Positions 1 to 9,041 of a DNA stretch of 64,000 bases are shown in pieces. Numbering within the stretch: position 1 is the first letter of the stretch; each line of letters starts with the position of its first letter. The DNA lies in contig NZ_JAIFXZ010000013.1 in NCBI RefSeq assembly GCF_021033825.1, forward strand, positions 62,001 through 126,000, read 5' to 3'. Origin of the DNA: Dietzia aurantiaca (GTDB taxonomy: Bacteria; Actinomycetota; Actinomycetes; Mycobacteriales; Mycobacteriaceae). A program made the position numbers and the translations under genes. The notes beneath the pieces were generated by a model, which saw only the letters and a program-made list of their open reading frames with translations, was not told the origin of the DNA and made no database searches.

Positions 1-200
1 TCCCGGTGTCGCATGCGACGACCGCGGTTCGCGCGGCCATCGGCGGGATCTACGAGGCCGATTATTGGAAGGCTCTGGGCTGGTTGCTCCTGTTCACTGT
101 GCCGTTCCTGTTCATCGGACTCGTGTTGCGCCTGGCGGTGAGGAAGTTCAACGACGACCTGAACTCCTCACTGGAGGGCACCAAGCTCATGAGCGTGTGA
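1..200 (+). CDS. C-terminal fragment of a YhgE/Pip-like membrane protein (5' end outside window)
   Basis: The frame is open from the window edge and ends at a TGA at 198-200. A GTG at 6 is in frame but is probably internal, because the visible part starts in the middle of a domain. It reads as a short soluble stretch ending in a Gly-Gly-Ile-Tyr turn, then one clear membrane segment (about residues 22-42), then a charged tail. This pattern resembles the last transmembrane helix of YhgE/Pip or ABC-2-type membrane proteins, where a conserved glycine-rich turn precedes the final helix. These families often export substrates or lie in type VII secretion-like loci. The family call rests on about 65 residues and is tentative. 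A hairpin terminator follows directly. Confidence 0.5.
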   Translation, partial: PVSHATTAVRAAIGGIYEADYWKALGWLLLFTVPFLFIGLVLRLAVRKFNDDLNSSLEGTKLMSV

Positions 201-227
201 TCGAATTCCGCACTGGTATCAACTGAC

Positions 228-261
228 GAGATCAGCCGCCTCATTCGGGGCGGCTGATCTC
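228..261 (+). terminator. Rho-independent-type hairpin after the YhgE/Pip-like gene
   Basis: A perfect 13-bp inverted repeat (228-240 with 249-261, GAGATCAGCCGCC arm) surrounds an 8-nt loop and is followed by GTGTTTC. It begins 28 nt after the stop codon, so it most likely ends the transcript entering from the left. Confidence 0.75.
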
Positions 262-307
262 GTGTTTCAGGCCGGCACCCGCGATCGGGTGTCGGCGGAA
301 AAAAGAA

Positions 308-366
308 GGGTCAGGTGGGAACTTCCTCCAAGGGCTGACCCTCGGCCTGAAGTTTCCACCTGACCC
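308..366 (-). terminator. Terminator of the orn - tRNA-His transcript
   Basis: An 18-bp inverted repeat (308-325 with 349-366, one G-U pair) lies just 3' of tRNA-His. Read on the minus strand, it is followed by a T-rich run (TTCTTTTTT), as expected of an intrinsic terminator for leftward transcription. Confidence 0.8.
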
Positions 367-369
367 GGG

Positions 370-446
370 TGGGGTGGCTGACGGGGCTCGAACCCGCGAC
401 ATCCAGAATCACAATCTGGTGCTCTACCAGCTGAACTACAGCCACC
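370..446 (-). tRNA. tRNA-His (anticodon GTG)
   Basis: The reverse complement folds into a full cloverleaf with anticodon GTG in the loop TTGTGAT. The 5' end carries the extra G(-1), which pairs with C73, the histidine identity element. The CCA end is encoded (370-372). It lies immediately downstream of orn on the same strand, an arrangement I also recall from mycobacteria. Confidence 0.95.
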
Positions 447-519
447 ATCGCCGTCCTCGCGGACAGCGTCATCGACCTTACCCTGCGGGGGGTCGAGTCG
501 GGAAATCGGCTGGTGGGCG

Positions 520-1188
520 TCAGTCGGCCGGGGACAGCCCGGCCGCCGCCTGCTTGACCTCGTCGGTGGTGGGTCCGGGCTGGGACACGAAAGCAGTCGA
601 GCGGTAGTACTGCAACTCGCGGATCGATTCCTTGATGTCCGCCAGTGCGCGGTGCGACATGCCCTTCTCGGGCTGGCCGAAGTAGATTCGCGGGTACCAG
701 CGCTTGCACAGTTCCTTGATGGAGCTGACGTCGATCATCCGGTAGTGGAGGTAGCTGTTGAGCTCCGGCATGTCCCGGGCGATGAACCCGCGGTCAGTAG
801 CGATCGAGTTGCCGGCCAGGGGAGCGGAGCCGCCCACGGGCACCCACTGGCGTACGTAGTCCAGCACCGCCTTCTCGGCCTCGGCCAGCGTCACGGTGGA
901 TTCGCGGATCTCCTCGGTCAGGCCGGAGGAGGCGTGCATATCGCGGACCACGGGAAGCATCGCGTCGAGCTTGGTGTCAGAGGCGTGGATGACGATGTCC
1001 ACGCCCTCGCCCAGGACGTTGAGCTCGGAATCGGTGACCAGCGCAGCGATCTCCACCAGCGCGTCGGAGCCGGTGTCCAGGCCGGTCATCTCACAGTCGA
1101 TCCAGACGATCCGGTCGTTCTTGGACTCCTGGTGGGGCGTGGCCGCGGACGACGGACTTGACGGCTGGGAAGAGGTCGGTTCTGGCAT
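520..1188 (-). CDS. orn: Oligoribonuclease
   Basis: This is a 3'-to-5' exoribonuclease that degrades 2-5 nt RNA fragments (nanoRNA) to mononucleotides in the cytoplasm and also clears linear cyclic-dinucleotide products. The DEDD-family motifs are visible: an N-terminal D-C-E-M-T-G-L-D block (motif I), a central block around A-T-D-R-G-F, and a C-terminal H-R-A-L-x-D-I block with the catalytic His and Asp. The protein is 222 aa, slightly longer than the usual 200 or so because of short extensions at both ends. I chose the ATG at 1188. An in-frame start 24 nt further upstream is possible but only adds a non-conserved stretch. The gene is followed by tRNA-His and a shared terminator, and the upstream SDR gene runs in the same direction. 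Confidence 0.95.
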   Translation of the reverse strand: MPEPTSSQPSSPSSAATPHQESKNDRIVWIDCEMTGLDTGSDALVEIAALVTDSELNVLGEGVDIVIHASDTKLDAMLPVVRDMHASSGLTEEIRESTVTLAEAEKAVLDYVRQWVPVGGSAPLAGNSIATDRGFIARDMPELNSYLHYRMIDVSSIKELCKRWYPRIYFGQPEKGMSHRALADIKESIRELQYYRSTAFVSQPGPTTDEVKQAAAGLSPAD

Positions 1189-1278
1189 TATTCGACTATA
1201 TCCGCCGACCACGGACGTCCCTCGTCGTGCAACAGGCCGATCGTCAGCCGGCAGGTGAATCGGGTGCCCAGGGACCGA

Positions 1279-2097
1279 TCAGGCCTCGGCCTGGCCCTCG
1301 CCCAGCTTGGCGTAGAAACGGCCCACGACGGGCGCCATGATCCCGCGCGGGGTGTAGTTGCCGGCCACGGACATGACCTGCCCGAGCGGCCCCGGTACGA
1401 CACGCATCTTGTTGCGCGCGAGGGCGTCGAGCGAGAGCCGGGCCGTGTATGCGGTGTCGACCCAGAGGCGGTCGGGGACCAGGCGGTCGACGAAGGTCTT
1501 GTCCTCCTCGACGATCTCCTCCGTGCGCACCGGCCCGGGCGCCAGCAGCGTGACGTTGACGCCGGAGCCCTTGAGCTCGCCTCGCAGCGATTCGGAGAAG
1601 GTGTTGAGGAATGCCTTGCTGGCCGCGTAGGTGGCATTGTTGGGGACAGGCATGTTGCCCGCGGCCGAGCCGACGTTGAGGATGGCACCGGAGCGCCGCG
1701 CGACCATCCCCGGCAGCACCGCGAGCACGAGGTCGTGGCAGGCCACGGCGTTGACCTGGACCTGGTGCTTCTCGTACTGCGGGTCGAGCGAGGCGATGGG
1801 CCCGAACGTGGCGATGCCGGCGTTGTTGCACAGGATCGAGATCTCGCGCTCGGCCAGCTCGTCGAGCAGCGGCTGCCGCGCGGCGGGGTCGGCGAGGTCG
1901 CAGGAGCGCACCTCGACGGACACGGTGAACTCGGCCTCGAGCCGGGTCTTGAGTTCTTCGAGCACTTCGCCGCGACGCGCTACCACGATGAGCGAATGTC
2001 CGCGGCGGGCGAGTTCGGTGGCCAGCGCCATGCCGATTCCGGAGGAGGCGCCGGTCACGACGGCGCGGTTCGACGCGGTGGGCAGGGGCAGCGACAT
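1279..2097 (-). CDS. Short-chain dehydrogenase/reductase (SDR), unknown substrate
   Basis: This is a classical SDR of 272 aa with a Rossmann fold. The cofactor motif T-G-A-S-S-G-I-G lies near residue 16, N-N-A-G near residue 93, and the catalytic Y-A-A-S-K is clearly visible after the active-site serine region. The Arg residues after beta-strand 2 suggest NADP(H). The C-terminal half resembles actinobacterial SDRs annotated as short-chain acyl or ketone reductases, but the substrate cannot be read from sequence. The ATG at 2097 is the only start that places the cofactor motif at the usual position, and upstream codons in frame are not conserved. It is divergent from the UMF1-type transporter across an 84-bp gap. 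Confidence 0.85.
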   Translation of the reverse strand: MSLPLPTASNRAVVTGASSGIGMALATELARRGHSLIVVARRGEVLEELKTRLEAEFTVSVEVRSCDLADPAARQPLLDELAEREISILCNNAGIATFGPIASLDPQYEKHQVQVNAVACHDLVLAVLPGMVARRSGAILNVGSAAGNMPVPNNATYAASKAFLNTFSESLRGELKGSGVNVTLLAPGPVRTEEIVEEDKTFVDRLVPDRLWVDTAYTARLSLDALARNKMRVVPGPLGQVMSVAGNYTPRGIMAPVVGRFYAKLGEGQAEA

Positions 2098-2181
2098 GGT
2101 GCGTCCTCGGTTCTCGGGAATGTGCGGGGCAGTGCCCGAGCGTACCGCCAATGCCCCGTCCCGCCGGATAGCGTGGCCCCT

Positions 2182-3606
2182 GTGAATCAATCGAAGCCCG
2201 CAGGATCGTCGCCGGTGACCGCGCACTCCGCCGCTGCCTCGTCGTCGTCGACTCGCCCCCACGCCGCGACGCGCGGTCAGGTCTTAGCCTGGGCGATGTG
2301 GGACTGGGGTTCGGCCGCGTTCAACGCGGTGATCGTCACCTTCGTGTTCTCGGTCTACCTCACCGATTCGGTCGGAAAGGACCTGGCGGAGCCGTTCTCG
2401 GCCGCGACGTGGCTGTCGATCGCCATCGCGCTGGCGGGCCTGGTCATCGCACTCACCGCGCCGGTGATGGGGCAGCGTGCCGACCGCGGCGGGCGTCGAC
2501 GCCGGTCGTTGGCCCTGTGGACGTACCTGACGATCGCGCTCACCGCGCTGATGTTCCTCGTCGACTCGGGCTCGCCCCATCCGTGGTTCTGGGTGGGACT
2601 GGTGCTGCTGGCGGTCGGATCCATCACCTTCGAGTTCGCCGAGGTCTCGTACTTCGCCATGCTGCGGCAGGTGTCCACACCGACCACTGTCGGGCGCGTG
2701 TCGGGCTTCGGCTGGGCGATGGGCTACTTCGGCGGCATCTTCCTCCTGCTGGCCGCGTTTCTCGGCTTCATCTCCGGCGAGGGCGACGAGCGCGGCCTGC
2801 TCGGCATCCCCGTCGACGGTGGCCTCAATGTGCGGATGGTGTGTCTGATCGCCGCCGTGTGGTTCGCGGTGTTCGCGCTGCCGGTGCTGTTCAGGGTCCC
2901 CGAGAACCGGCCCAAAGAGAAGAACGACGACGACAACGACGCCAACGCCGGCTTCCTCGAGTCGTATCGCATCCTCTGGGCCGATCTGAAGACGCTGTGG
3001 GCGCGCGATCCACGGACGGTGAAGTTCCTCATCGCCAGCGCGATCTTCCGGGACGGGCTCGCGGGTGTGTTCACCTTCGGGGCGATCCTCGCGGTGACCG
3101 TGTACGGGCTGGCCCCAGGGGATGTGCTGATCTTCGGAGTGGCGGCTAACGTGGTGGCGGCGCTCGGGGCGGTGGCGGCCGGTTACCTCGACGACCGGGT
3201 CGGGCCCAAGGCCGTGATCGTCGGCTCGCTGGTGGCGATGCTGGTGACCATGACCGTGCTGGTGTTCGTCGACGGCGCCGCCATGTTCTGGATCTTCGGC
3301 CTGCTCATGTGCCTGTTCGTGGGGCCGGCGCAGTCGGCGTCGCGCTCGTTCCTCGCGCGACTGGTCCCGCCTGAGAGCGACGGCCAGATGTTCGGGCTCT
3401 ACGCCACGACGGGGCGCGCCGTCTCGTTCCTCGCGCCGGCGCTGTTCGGGCTGTTCACCTGGGCGTTCAGCGCCGACCGGGCGGGCATCGCGGGGATCGC
3501 GCTCGTCCTTCTGGTCGGCCTGCTCCTGCTGCTGCCGGTACGCACCCCGACCAGTGTCGAGACCTCGGAGCACTGGGCCGAGGACCCCTCGACGCCGTCG
3601 GTCTGA
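2182..3606 (+). CDS. UMF1/Atg22-like MFS transporter
   Basis: This is a 474-aa integral membrane protein with about 12 hydrophobic segments. It opens with the signature W-A-M-W-D-W-G-S-A-A-F-N-A in the first helix, typical of the MFS families related to yeast vacuolar Atg22 (UMF1 in bacteria). It carries the MFS loop motif with R-A-D-R-G-G-R-R-R-R between helices 2 and 3, and a long charged central loop rich in Asp/Asn (about residues 248-258). The exported substrate is not known for bacterial members. I chose the GTG at 2182; another GTG at 2173 is equally in frame. The gene ends 46 bp before the convergent HAD phosphatase. Confidence 0.85.
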   Translation: MNQSKPAGSSPVTAHSAAASSSSTRPHAATRGQVLAWAMWDWGSAAFNAVIVTFVFSVYLTDSVGKDLAEPFSAATWLSIAIALAGLVIALTAPVMGQRADRGGRRRRSLALWTYLTIALTALMFLVDSGSPHPWFWVGLVLLAVGSITFEFAEVSYFAMLRQVSTPTTVGRVSGFGWAMGYFGGIFLLLAAFLGFISGEGDERGLLGIPVDGGLNVRMVCLIAAVWFAVFALPVLFRVPENRPKEKNDDDNDANAGFLESYRILWADLKTLWARDPRTVKFLIASAIFRDGLAGVFTFGAILAVTVYGLAPGDVLIFGVAANVVAALGAVAAGYLDDRVGPKAVIVGSLVAMLVTMTVLVFVDGAAMFWIFGLLMCLFVGPAQSASRSFLARLVPPESDGQMFGLYATTGRAVSFLAPALFGLFTWAFSADRAGIAGIALVLLVGLLLLLPVRTPTSVETSEHWAEDPSTPSV

Positions 3607-3652
3607 CAGTGCGCCGCCTCGTCTGGCCTGCCGCTGCCAGGGCCAGCGAATG

Positions 3653-4357
3653 TCAGCCGAGGTCGTCGAGGCGGGCGAGGACAGCCGCGGCGTCGTCGAC
3701 GATGTCGGAGAAGCCCGCTGCGCGGAGTTCGTCGTCGCCGATCCCACCGGTGCGCACCGCGATCGAGCGAATGCCGAGCTTGGTGGCCGCGATAGCGTCC
3801 CAGGTGGCGTCGCCGACCATGACCGCATCTGAGGCGTCGACGCCCGAGCGCTCCAACGCGATCGCCACGATGGTCGGATCCGGCTTGGCCTGGTCCACGT
3901 CCTCGCCCGTGGTCACGGCGTCCACGAACTCGTCCACGTCCAGCAATGTCCGGGCGGACTCGAACTCCGACGGCGGAGCGGACGTGGCCAGCACAGTGAT
4001 CCATCCGCTTTCCCTGGCCTCGCGCACGAGATCGCGGGCCCCCGGCAGCAGTCGCAACGATTCGGCGGCCTCGGCGTAATACCGGCTGTGCAGATCCTTG
4101 GCCCGGCTCGCTATGCGGTCGCGTTCCTCGTCGTCGTCGACCCCCGCCAGCTCGAGTAGCTCGGCGACGAGCGTGCCACCGTCCTTACCCACGCGGCGGT
4201 GGACCTCCACGTGGGGCACCGTCGCGCCCGCTTCGTCGAGGGCGCGGTGCCACGTCGACACGTGCACATATGTGGAGTCGACCAGGGTGCCGTCGACGTC
4301 CAGGAGGAGAGCGCGGTGACGCGCACCTCGGGACACAGTGGGCGCTGACTCTGACAT
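3653..4357 (-). CDS. HAD-superfamily phosphatase (phosphoglycolate phosphatase-like)
   Basis: This is a 234-aa haloacid dehalogenase-fold hydrolase. Motif I is L-D-V-D-G-T-L-V-D (nucleophile and acid Asp), motif II is the Ser/Thr in L-A-T-S-A, and motif III/IV is K-P-D-P ... M-V-G-D-A-T-W-D. An alpha-helical cap follows motif I (subfamily I, beta-phosphoglucomutase or phosphoglycolate phosphatase type). The substrate is probably a small phosphorylated metabolite and is not determinable here. The ATG at 4357 gives motif I at about residue 20. The gene is divergent from the F420-type oxidoreductase. Confidence 0.85.
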   Translation of the reverse strand: MSESAPTVSRGARHRALLLDVDGTLVDSTYVHVSTWHRALDEAGATVPHVEVHRRVGKDGGTLVAELLELAGVDDDEERDRIASRAKDLHSRYYAEAAESLRLLPGARDLVREARESGWITVLATSAPPSEFESARTLLDVDEFVDAVTTGEDVDQAKPDPTIVAIALERSGVDASDAVMVGDATWDAIAATKLGIRSIAVRTGGIGDDELRAAGFSDIVDDAAAVLARLDDLG

Positions 4358-4495
4358 GTCACGACCGTGCCTTCGCGCGGGGCCGGCGGCAACCGGTGGA
4401 GGACTGGTTCGGCGGCGACGTTGCCGCGAGCGGCAGCCGAGCTGGATCAGGGCCGACCGGTGGCAGGGGACCGGCGGCGCGCGCACGCTCGGGGC

Positions 4496-5488
4496 ATGAC
4501 ACGTTTCGGCTACACCCTCATGACCGAACAGTCCGGCCCCAAGGAGCTCGTGCGCTATGCCGCGGCCGCCGAACAGGCGGGATTCGATTTCGAGGTGGCG
4601 TCCGACCATTACTTTCCGTGGCTGTCCTCGCAAGGACACGCTCCGTACGTCTGGAGCGTGCTCGGGGCAGTCGCGCACGTGACCGAGCGCGTGGACCTGT
4701 GCACCTACGTGACGTGCCCGATCCTGCGATACCACCCGGCCGTGGTGGCGCAGAAGGCCGCGACCGTGCAGATCCTCGCCGACGGACGGTTCATGCTCGG
4801 GATCGGCTCCGGCGAGAACCTCAACGAACATGTGGTGGGGCAGGGGTGGCCTGCGCTGGATGAGCGGCACGAGATGACCGTCGAGGCGTTGGAGATCATC
4901 CGCGAACTGTTCGACGGCGGTCTCGTCACCTACTCGGGCGAGCACTACCGCGTCGATTCGGCCCGCCTGTGGGACCTTCCCGAGAAGCGTGTGCCGATCG
5001 GGGTAGCCGCGGGCGGGGAGAAGGCGCTCGAACGGTTGGCGCCTCTGGCTGACCACCTCATCGCCACCGAACCCGAGGCCGCGTACATCGAGGGATGGAA
5101 CGCGATGGAGGAGCGGCCGAATATCGGGGACGGCGCACGGGCGATCGCCCAGATCCCGATCAGCTGGGATCCGGACTCCGAGAAGGCGGCGGTCGAGCGA
5201 GCGCACGACCAGTTCCGGTGGTTCGCCGGCGGGTGGGCGGCCAACGCGGATCTGCCCACGACTGCCGGGTTCGCCGCGGCGACGAAGTTCGTGCGGCCCG
5301 AGGACGTTGCGGATCAGCTGGCCTGCGGACCGGACCTCGATGCGATCGTGGAGAAGGTGCGGCCGTACTGGGAGGCCGGGTACACCGATATCGCGCTGAT
5401 CCAGATCGGGGACTCGACGCTGGACCGGTTCCTGGCCGAGGCGGCGGAGCCTCTGCTCGCGCGGTTACGGGAGGCGTCGCCGACCTAG
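4496..5488 (+). CDS. LLM-class F420-dependent oxidoreductase
   Basis: This 330-aa TIM-barrel protein belongs to the luciferase-like monooxygenase superfamily. It has the N-terminal F-G-Y-T-L strand, the D-H-Y-F-P-W segment, L-G-I-G-S-G-E-N-L-N-E-H and the P-I-G-V-A-A-G-G-E-K-A phosphate-binding loop. These match the F420-dependent glucose-6-phosphate dehydrogenase-like family (TIGR03557 type), which passes hydride to or from deazaflavin F420. The true substrate is unknown. F420 enzymes of this class are numerous in Mycobacteriales. The ATG at 4496 starts directly at the conserved first strand; codons further upstream are low-complexity and Arg/Gly-rich. Confidence 0.88.
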   Translation: MTRFGYTLMTEQSGPKELVRYAAAAEQAGFDFEVASDHYFPWLSSQGHAPYVWSVLGAVAHVTERVDLCTYVTCPILRYHPAVVAQKAATVQILADGRFMLGIGSGENLNEHVVGQGWPALDERHEMTVEALEIIRELFDGGLVTYSGEHYRVDSARLWDLPEKRVPIGVAAGGEKALERLAPLADHLIATEPEAAYIEGWNAMEERPNIGDGARAIAQIPISWDPDSEKAAVERAHDQFRWFAGGWAANADLPTTAGFAAATKFVRPEDVADQLACGPDLDAIVEKVRPYWEAGYTDIALIQIGDSTLDRFLAEAAEPLLARLREASPT

Positions 5489-5582
5489 GCGGGCCGACGC
5501 GGTGCGCGAGACCCACGGGCCACCGACGGCAGGGGCGAGGTGCTCTGGCCTGGCCGAGACCGGGCGCGCCTGAGTCGGCGCC

Positions 5583-7628
5583 TCACCGCCCTCGGTCCGG
5601 GGGCGCCGCGCTGAACACGCGACCGCCGGGCTGGCCCCGTCGTCCCGCCTGCGACCGCAGACGATGGAGCTTGAGACCGGCGTGCACCTCGAACGCCCGC
5701 GGCTGGTCGCGCCAGCCCGGACCGAGGAGTCGCGAGATCCGGCCGGCGCGTTGGGTGATGGTGTTGGGGTGCACGTCGAGGTCGGCGGCCGCGGCGCGGA
5801 CCCCCCCGGCGTGGTCAAGCAGCGCCAACGCGGTGGCGGCCAGAGCGGTGCCGTGGCGGTCATCGCTGTCGAGCAGGGGGCCCGCCTGGGCGCGGATGAA
5901 GTCGTCGAGGTCCTCAGCGGTGGGGTCGGTGAACAACATGGAGAACACGCCGAACTGCTCGACGCGCACTACCTCGCCGGTGTAGCCGAGGGCGTGGGCG
6001 AGGTGAAGCGAGCGAAGCGTGTGCGTGAATTCGGGGCGGATGAGTTCAAGGTCCACCACTGCGCGGCTGAGCACCACGATCTCGCCCAGCTCTCCGGACA
6101 ACTCGGTGGCCAGCGTCGCGAGCGGCCCGCCGGATTCGGCGGGGGCGAGAACCACCGCGACCTCGTCCACGACGGCTGCCATCCCGTTGTGCTGCTCCGT
6201 CCACCGCGTCAGCCGCCGCTCCCGTGACGGATCGCCGGAATCGCACAACAGGATCCGCAGCCCGTCGAGCCCGATGCCGGATCGTTGCAATTTACGACGC
6301 AGTTCGGGTGATGACGACGAGACCAATTTCCGCACCACTTCAGTGGCAGTGCGCCGCTCGGCGTCCGCGAGGGCCTGTGTGGACAGCTGGCACAGGGCGA
6401 CCGCCTGCGAGGTCCACTGGAGCAGCCGGGCCGTGGCGGGGTCCTCAAGGGCCTGCGTGCGGGTGACGAGGTGGCCGACCGCGCGGTTGTAGGCCACGAC
6501 GTCGATCACGGCCCACCGGCGGCGGCCGACCTGCACCTCGCGAAGTTCCGGGCGGGGCAGTTCGCCGCGCGGGGTGGCCAGAACGGACGGCTCGGGCAGG
6601 GTCCAGGAGGCGGCGGTCGTCGGGGTGAGCGGGGTGCTCGCGACCACGGCGGTGCCGGTGGTCCGGTCGACATAGGCGACGTCGGTTCCGGCCTCCTCGC
6701 CTACGGCGGCGAGGACCTCGGAGACACCGGCACCGTCCAGGACCACCGCGTTGAGGCGGGCATGAAGGCGGGACTGGCGCTCCTCCTCGGCTCGCTTGGC
6801 CTCGCTCTGTTCCGCGGCCACCGACACTTCGCGCAGTGCTCGTTCGCGGCGTTCATCCAGCTCGGCGTTCTGTAGGGCGATCGCCGCGTGGCGGGCGAGC
6901 GCGGAGAGGAGGAACACCTCGTCGTCGGAGAACTTCTCCTCATGGGTGCGGGCGGCGAACAGGAGGCCGGTGATCCGGCCGCCCACCACGAGGGGAGTGG
7001 CCAGGAGGGTGGAGATCTGTTGGCGGGCAAGCAGTTCGGCGTAGTCGGCCGGGGTGTCCGCCGGGCGGGTCGTGGCGTAGTCCGCCACCTGGTACGGCTG
7101 GCCGGTCTGCAGGACCACGCCGCCCACCCCGAGACCGGGGGAGACAGGGATGCCGAGGAACTCCGGGGCGAGGTCACCGCTCCACGCCCGAATCGCGTAG
7201 GAGACCGGCTCGGCGGCGGGCACGCTTGAGGTGACTCCGGCGCCGGCCGGCGAACCGCGTCCGCCCGGTGCCGTGTCTCCCGCCGGCTCGGGGGTGTTGA
7301 GGTACACGTAATCGCAGTCCAGCAGGCGGCGAGCTCGGGAGGTGATCTCCCTGAGCACCGCGTCGACATTGTGGACGGCCACCAACTCGCCTGTGGACTC
7401 GATCACCTCGAACAGCCGCGCGACCCGTCGCCGTTCCGCCCGGGCCGTCGCCCGCGCGGCGTGCGCGGCGGCCCGGATCCGCGCAGCCATCTTCGCGTCC
7501 AGCCCGGCCTCGACTGCCCGCAGGCGCGCGTCGAACTCCTCGGTGGGGCTTATCTCGACCACGCCCGAGAGCAAACTGGCGATGGCGGATGGGTGAACAG
7601 CACCAGCATCGCTGTGTGTAGAGATCAC
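5583..7628 (-). CDS. GAF-domain PucR/CdaR-like transcriptional regulator
   Basis: This 681-aa regulator has a helical N-terminal segment with an Ala/Arg-rich coiled coil (about residues 35-75), then a GAF sensory domain (about 80-235, with the typical V-L-Q-T-G-Q-P and L-L-A-T-P-L-V-V-G motifs). A second coiled coil and a middle region follow, and a C-terminal helix-turn-helix (about 600-655) reads L-L-D-H-A-G-G-V-R-A-A-A-A-D-L-D-V-H-P-N-T-I-T-Q-R. That C-terminus is typical of the PucR/CdaR group, where the helix pair binds DNA and the upstream domains sense a metabolite. It is divergent from the HMG-CoA reductase operon across 138 bp, so it is probably its regulator. The start codon is GTG at 7628. 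Confidence 0.85.
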   Translation of the reverse strand: MISTHSDAGAVHPSAIASLLSGVVEISPTEEFDARLRAVEAGLDAKMAARIRAAAHAARATARAERRRVARLFEVIESTGELVAVHNVDAVLREITSRARRLLDCDYVYLNTPEPAGDTAPGGRGSPAGAGVTSSVPAAEPVSYAIRAWSGDLAPEFLGIPVSPGLGVGGVVLQTGQPYQVADYATTRPADTPADYAELLARQQISTLLATPLVVGGRITGLLFAARTHEEKFSDDEVFLLSALARHAAIALQNAELDERRERALREVSVAAEQSEAKRAEEERQSRLHARLNAVVLDGAGVSEVLAAVGEEAGTDVAYVDRTTGTAVVASTPLTPTTAASWTLPEPSVLATPRGELPRPELREVQVGRRRWAVIDVVAYNRAVGHLVTRTQALEDPATARLLQWTSQAVALCQLSTQALADAERRTATEVVRKLVSSSSPELRRKLQRSGIGLDGLRILLCDSGDPSRERRLTRWTEQHNGMAAVVDEVAVVLAPAESGGPLATLATELSGELGEIVVLSRAVVDLELIRPEFTHTLRSLHLAHALGYTGEVVRVEQFGVFSMLFTDPTAEDLDDFIRAQAGPLLDSDDRHGTALAATALALLDHAGGVRAAAADLDVHPNTITQRAGRISRLLGPGWRDQPRAFEVHAGLKLHRLRSQAGRRGQPGGRVFSAAPPDRGR

Positions 7629-7766
7629 ATTTTTTAGTCTACGGGAGTGGCCTCAGCACATTGTCTACCTGTGATGACGGTCATAAGGTCGCGACTACGA
7701 GCGTCGGGACCTCAATGCGGGGTCTCGGGCGCGACCCCGTACAACAGCGAAGGTGTGACTGACGAC
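7629..7766. promoter_or_regulatory. Divergent control region of the mvaA operon with an 11-bp palindrome
   Basis: This 138-bp region separates the GAF regulator from mvaA. It is less GC-rich than its surroundings. It holds a perfect palindrome ATGAC-G-GTCAT at 7674-7684 and two GTCTAC hexamers (7637-7642 and 7663-7668) spaced 26 bp apart. A GAAGG stretch ending at 7753 could serve as ribosome site for mvaA, with long spacing. These elements are candidate operator and promoter parts. The assignment to the divergent regulator is inference. Confidence 0.45.
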
Positions 7767-9041
7767 ATGGTGAACAGCCGGATTCCCGGGCTCAAAGACC
7801 TGACTCTTGACGAGCGGCGCGAGATCGTCGCCACGAACTCCCCGCTCAGCGCGGACGACTTCGCCGCGTGGGACCCCGCCACGGCGCTGACGCTAGAGCA
7901 GGCCGACCACATGATCGAGAACGTGGTGGGGGTACTGCCGATCCCGATCGGCTTCGCCGCCAACTTCACCATCAACGGCCGCGATGTCCTGGTACCCATG
8001 GCCACCGAGGAGCCCTCCGTGGTGGCCGCGGCCTCCAACGCCGCCCGCATCGCCCGGGCCTCCGGCGGCTTCACCACCAGCTCCTCCGCGCCGATCATGC
8101 GCGCCCAGGTGCAGGTTGTGGATGTGGCCGACCCGCAGGCTGCTCGCCTTCGTCTGTTCGAAGCCCGTGACGAGCTCATCGCTGCAGCCAACGCCCAGGA
8201 CCCCATGCTCGTCAGCCTCGGCGGCGGTGTGCGCGACATCGACGTGCAACTCGTCGAGGCCGCGAACCAGACCTACGTGGTCCTTCACCTCATCGTGGAC
8301 GTCCGTGACGCAATGGGTGCCAACGCGGTCAACACCATGGCCGAGGCCATAGCCGCCCGCGTGGGCGAACTGGCCCAGGGTCGCCCGGTCCTGCGTATTC
8401 TGTCCAACAAGGCCGACCTGCGCGTGGCCCGCGCCCGCGCCGTGTTCTCCGCCGAGCAGCTGGGCGGGGAGGAGATCGTCGACGACATCGTCCACGCCGC
8501 CGCCCTGGCGAACGCCGACCCGTACAGGGCCGCAACCCATAACAAGGGCGCCACCAACGGCATCGTCGCCGTGGTCCTGGCCACCGGTAACGACACCCGC
8601 GCCGTCGAGGCGGGCATCCACTCCCACGCCGTGCGTGAGGGCCGCTACACCGCGCTGACCCGGTTCGAGAAGGACGCCGGCGGCGACCTCGTGGCCTCGC
8701 TCGAGATCCCTATGGCCGTCGGCCTGGTGGGCGGCGCGACCAAGGTGCACCCAGGCGCGCAGAAGGCCGTCAAGATGCTCGACGTATCCACCGCGTCTGA
8801 ACTCGCCGAGGTGATCGTGGCCGTGGGCCTGGCCCAGAATGTCGCCGGTCTGCGCGTGCTGGCCACCGAGGGCGTCCAGCGCGGCCACATGTCGCTACAC
8901 GCCCGGAACGTCGCCGTGGCGGCCGGGGCCAGCACACCGGAGGAGATCACCGCCGTGGCCGAGAAGATGGTGTCCGAGAAGGCCGTGCGCGCCGAGCGTG
9001 CCGCCGAGATCCTGGAAGAGGTGCGCGGTGATGGCAAGTAA
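7767..9041 (+). CDS. mvaA: Class II (degradative) hydroxymethylglutaryl-CoA reductase
   Basis: The enzyme interconverts mevalonate plus CoA and HMG-CoA. Class II bacterial enzymes of the Pseudomonas mevalonii type normally work in the oxidative, catabolic direction with NAD. The 424-aa protein follows the P. mevalonii sequence almost throughout as I remember it: E-N-V-V-G near residue 51, the E-E-P-S-V-V-A-A-A-S block with catalytic Glu82, the H-N-K-G block with Lys260, A-T-G-N-D with Asp276, V-G-L-A-Q-N near 353, and R-G-H-M-S-L-H-A-R with His374. The ATG at 7767 matches the family N-terminus; a GTG at 7755 is also in frame. Its last 11 bases overlap the next gene. No HMG-CoA lyase or synthase is encoded nearby, so the product must be handled by enzymes elsewhere. 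Confidence 0.93.
   Translation: MVNSRIPGLKDLTLDERREIVATNSPLSADDFAAWDPATALTLEQADHMIENVVGVLPIPIGFAANFTINGRDVLVPMATEEPSVVAAASNAARIARASGGFTTSSSAPIMRAQVQVVDVADPQAARLRLFEARDELIAAANAQDPMLVSLGGGVRDIDVQLVEAANQTYVVLHLIVDVRDAMGANAVNTMAEAIAARVGELAQGRPVLRILSNKADLRVARARAVFSAEQLGGEEIVDDIVHAAALANADPYRAATHNKGATNGIVAVVLATGNDTRAVEAGIHSHAVREGRYTALTRFEKDAGGDLVASLEIPMAVGLVGGATKVHPGAQKAVKMLDVSTASELAEVIVAVGLAQNVAGLRVLATEGVQRGHMSLHARNVAVAAGASTPEEITAVAEKMVSEKAVRAERAAEILEEVRGDGK

Noticed and set aside
7767-9041. Biosynthetic mevalonate pathway gene
   Set aside because: No HMG-CoA synthase or mevalonate kinase is nearby, and the protein follows the class II degradative sequence; the permease context favours catabolism.
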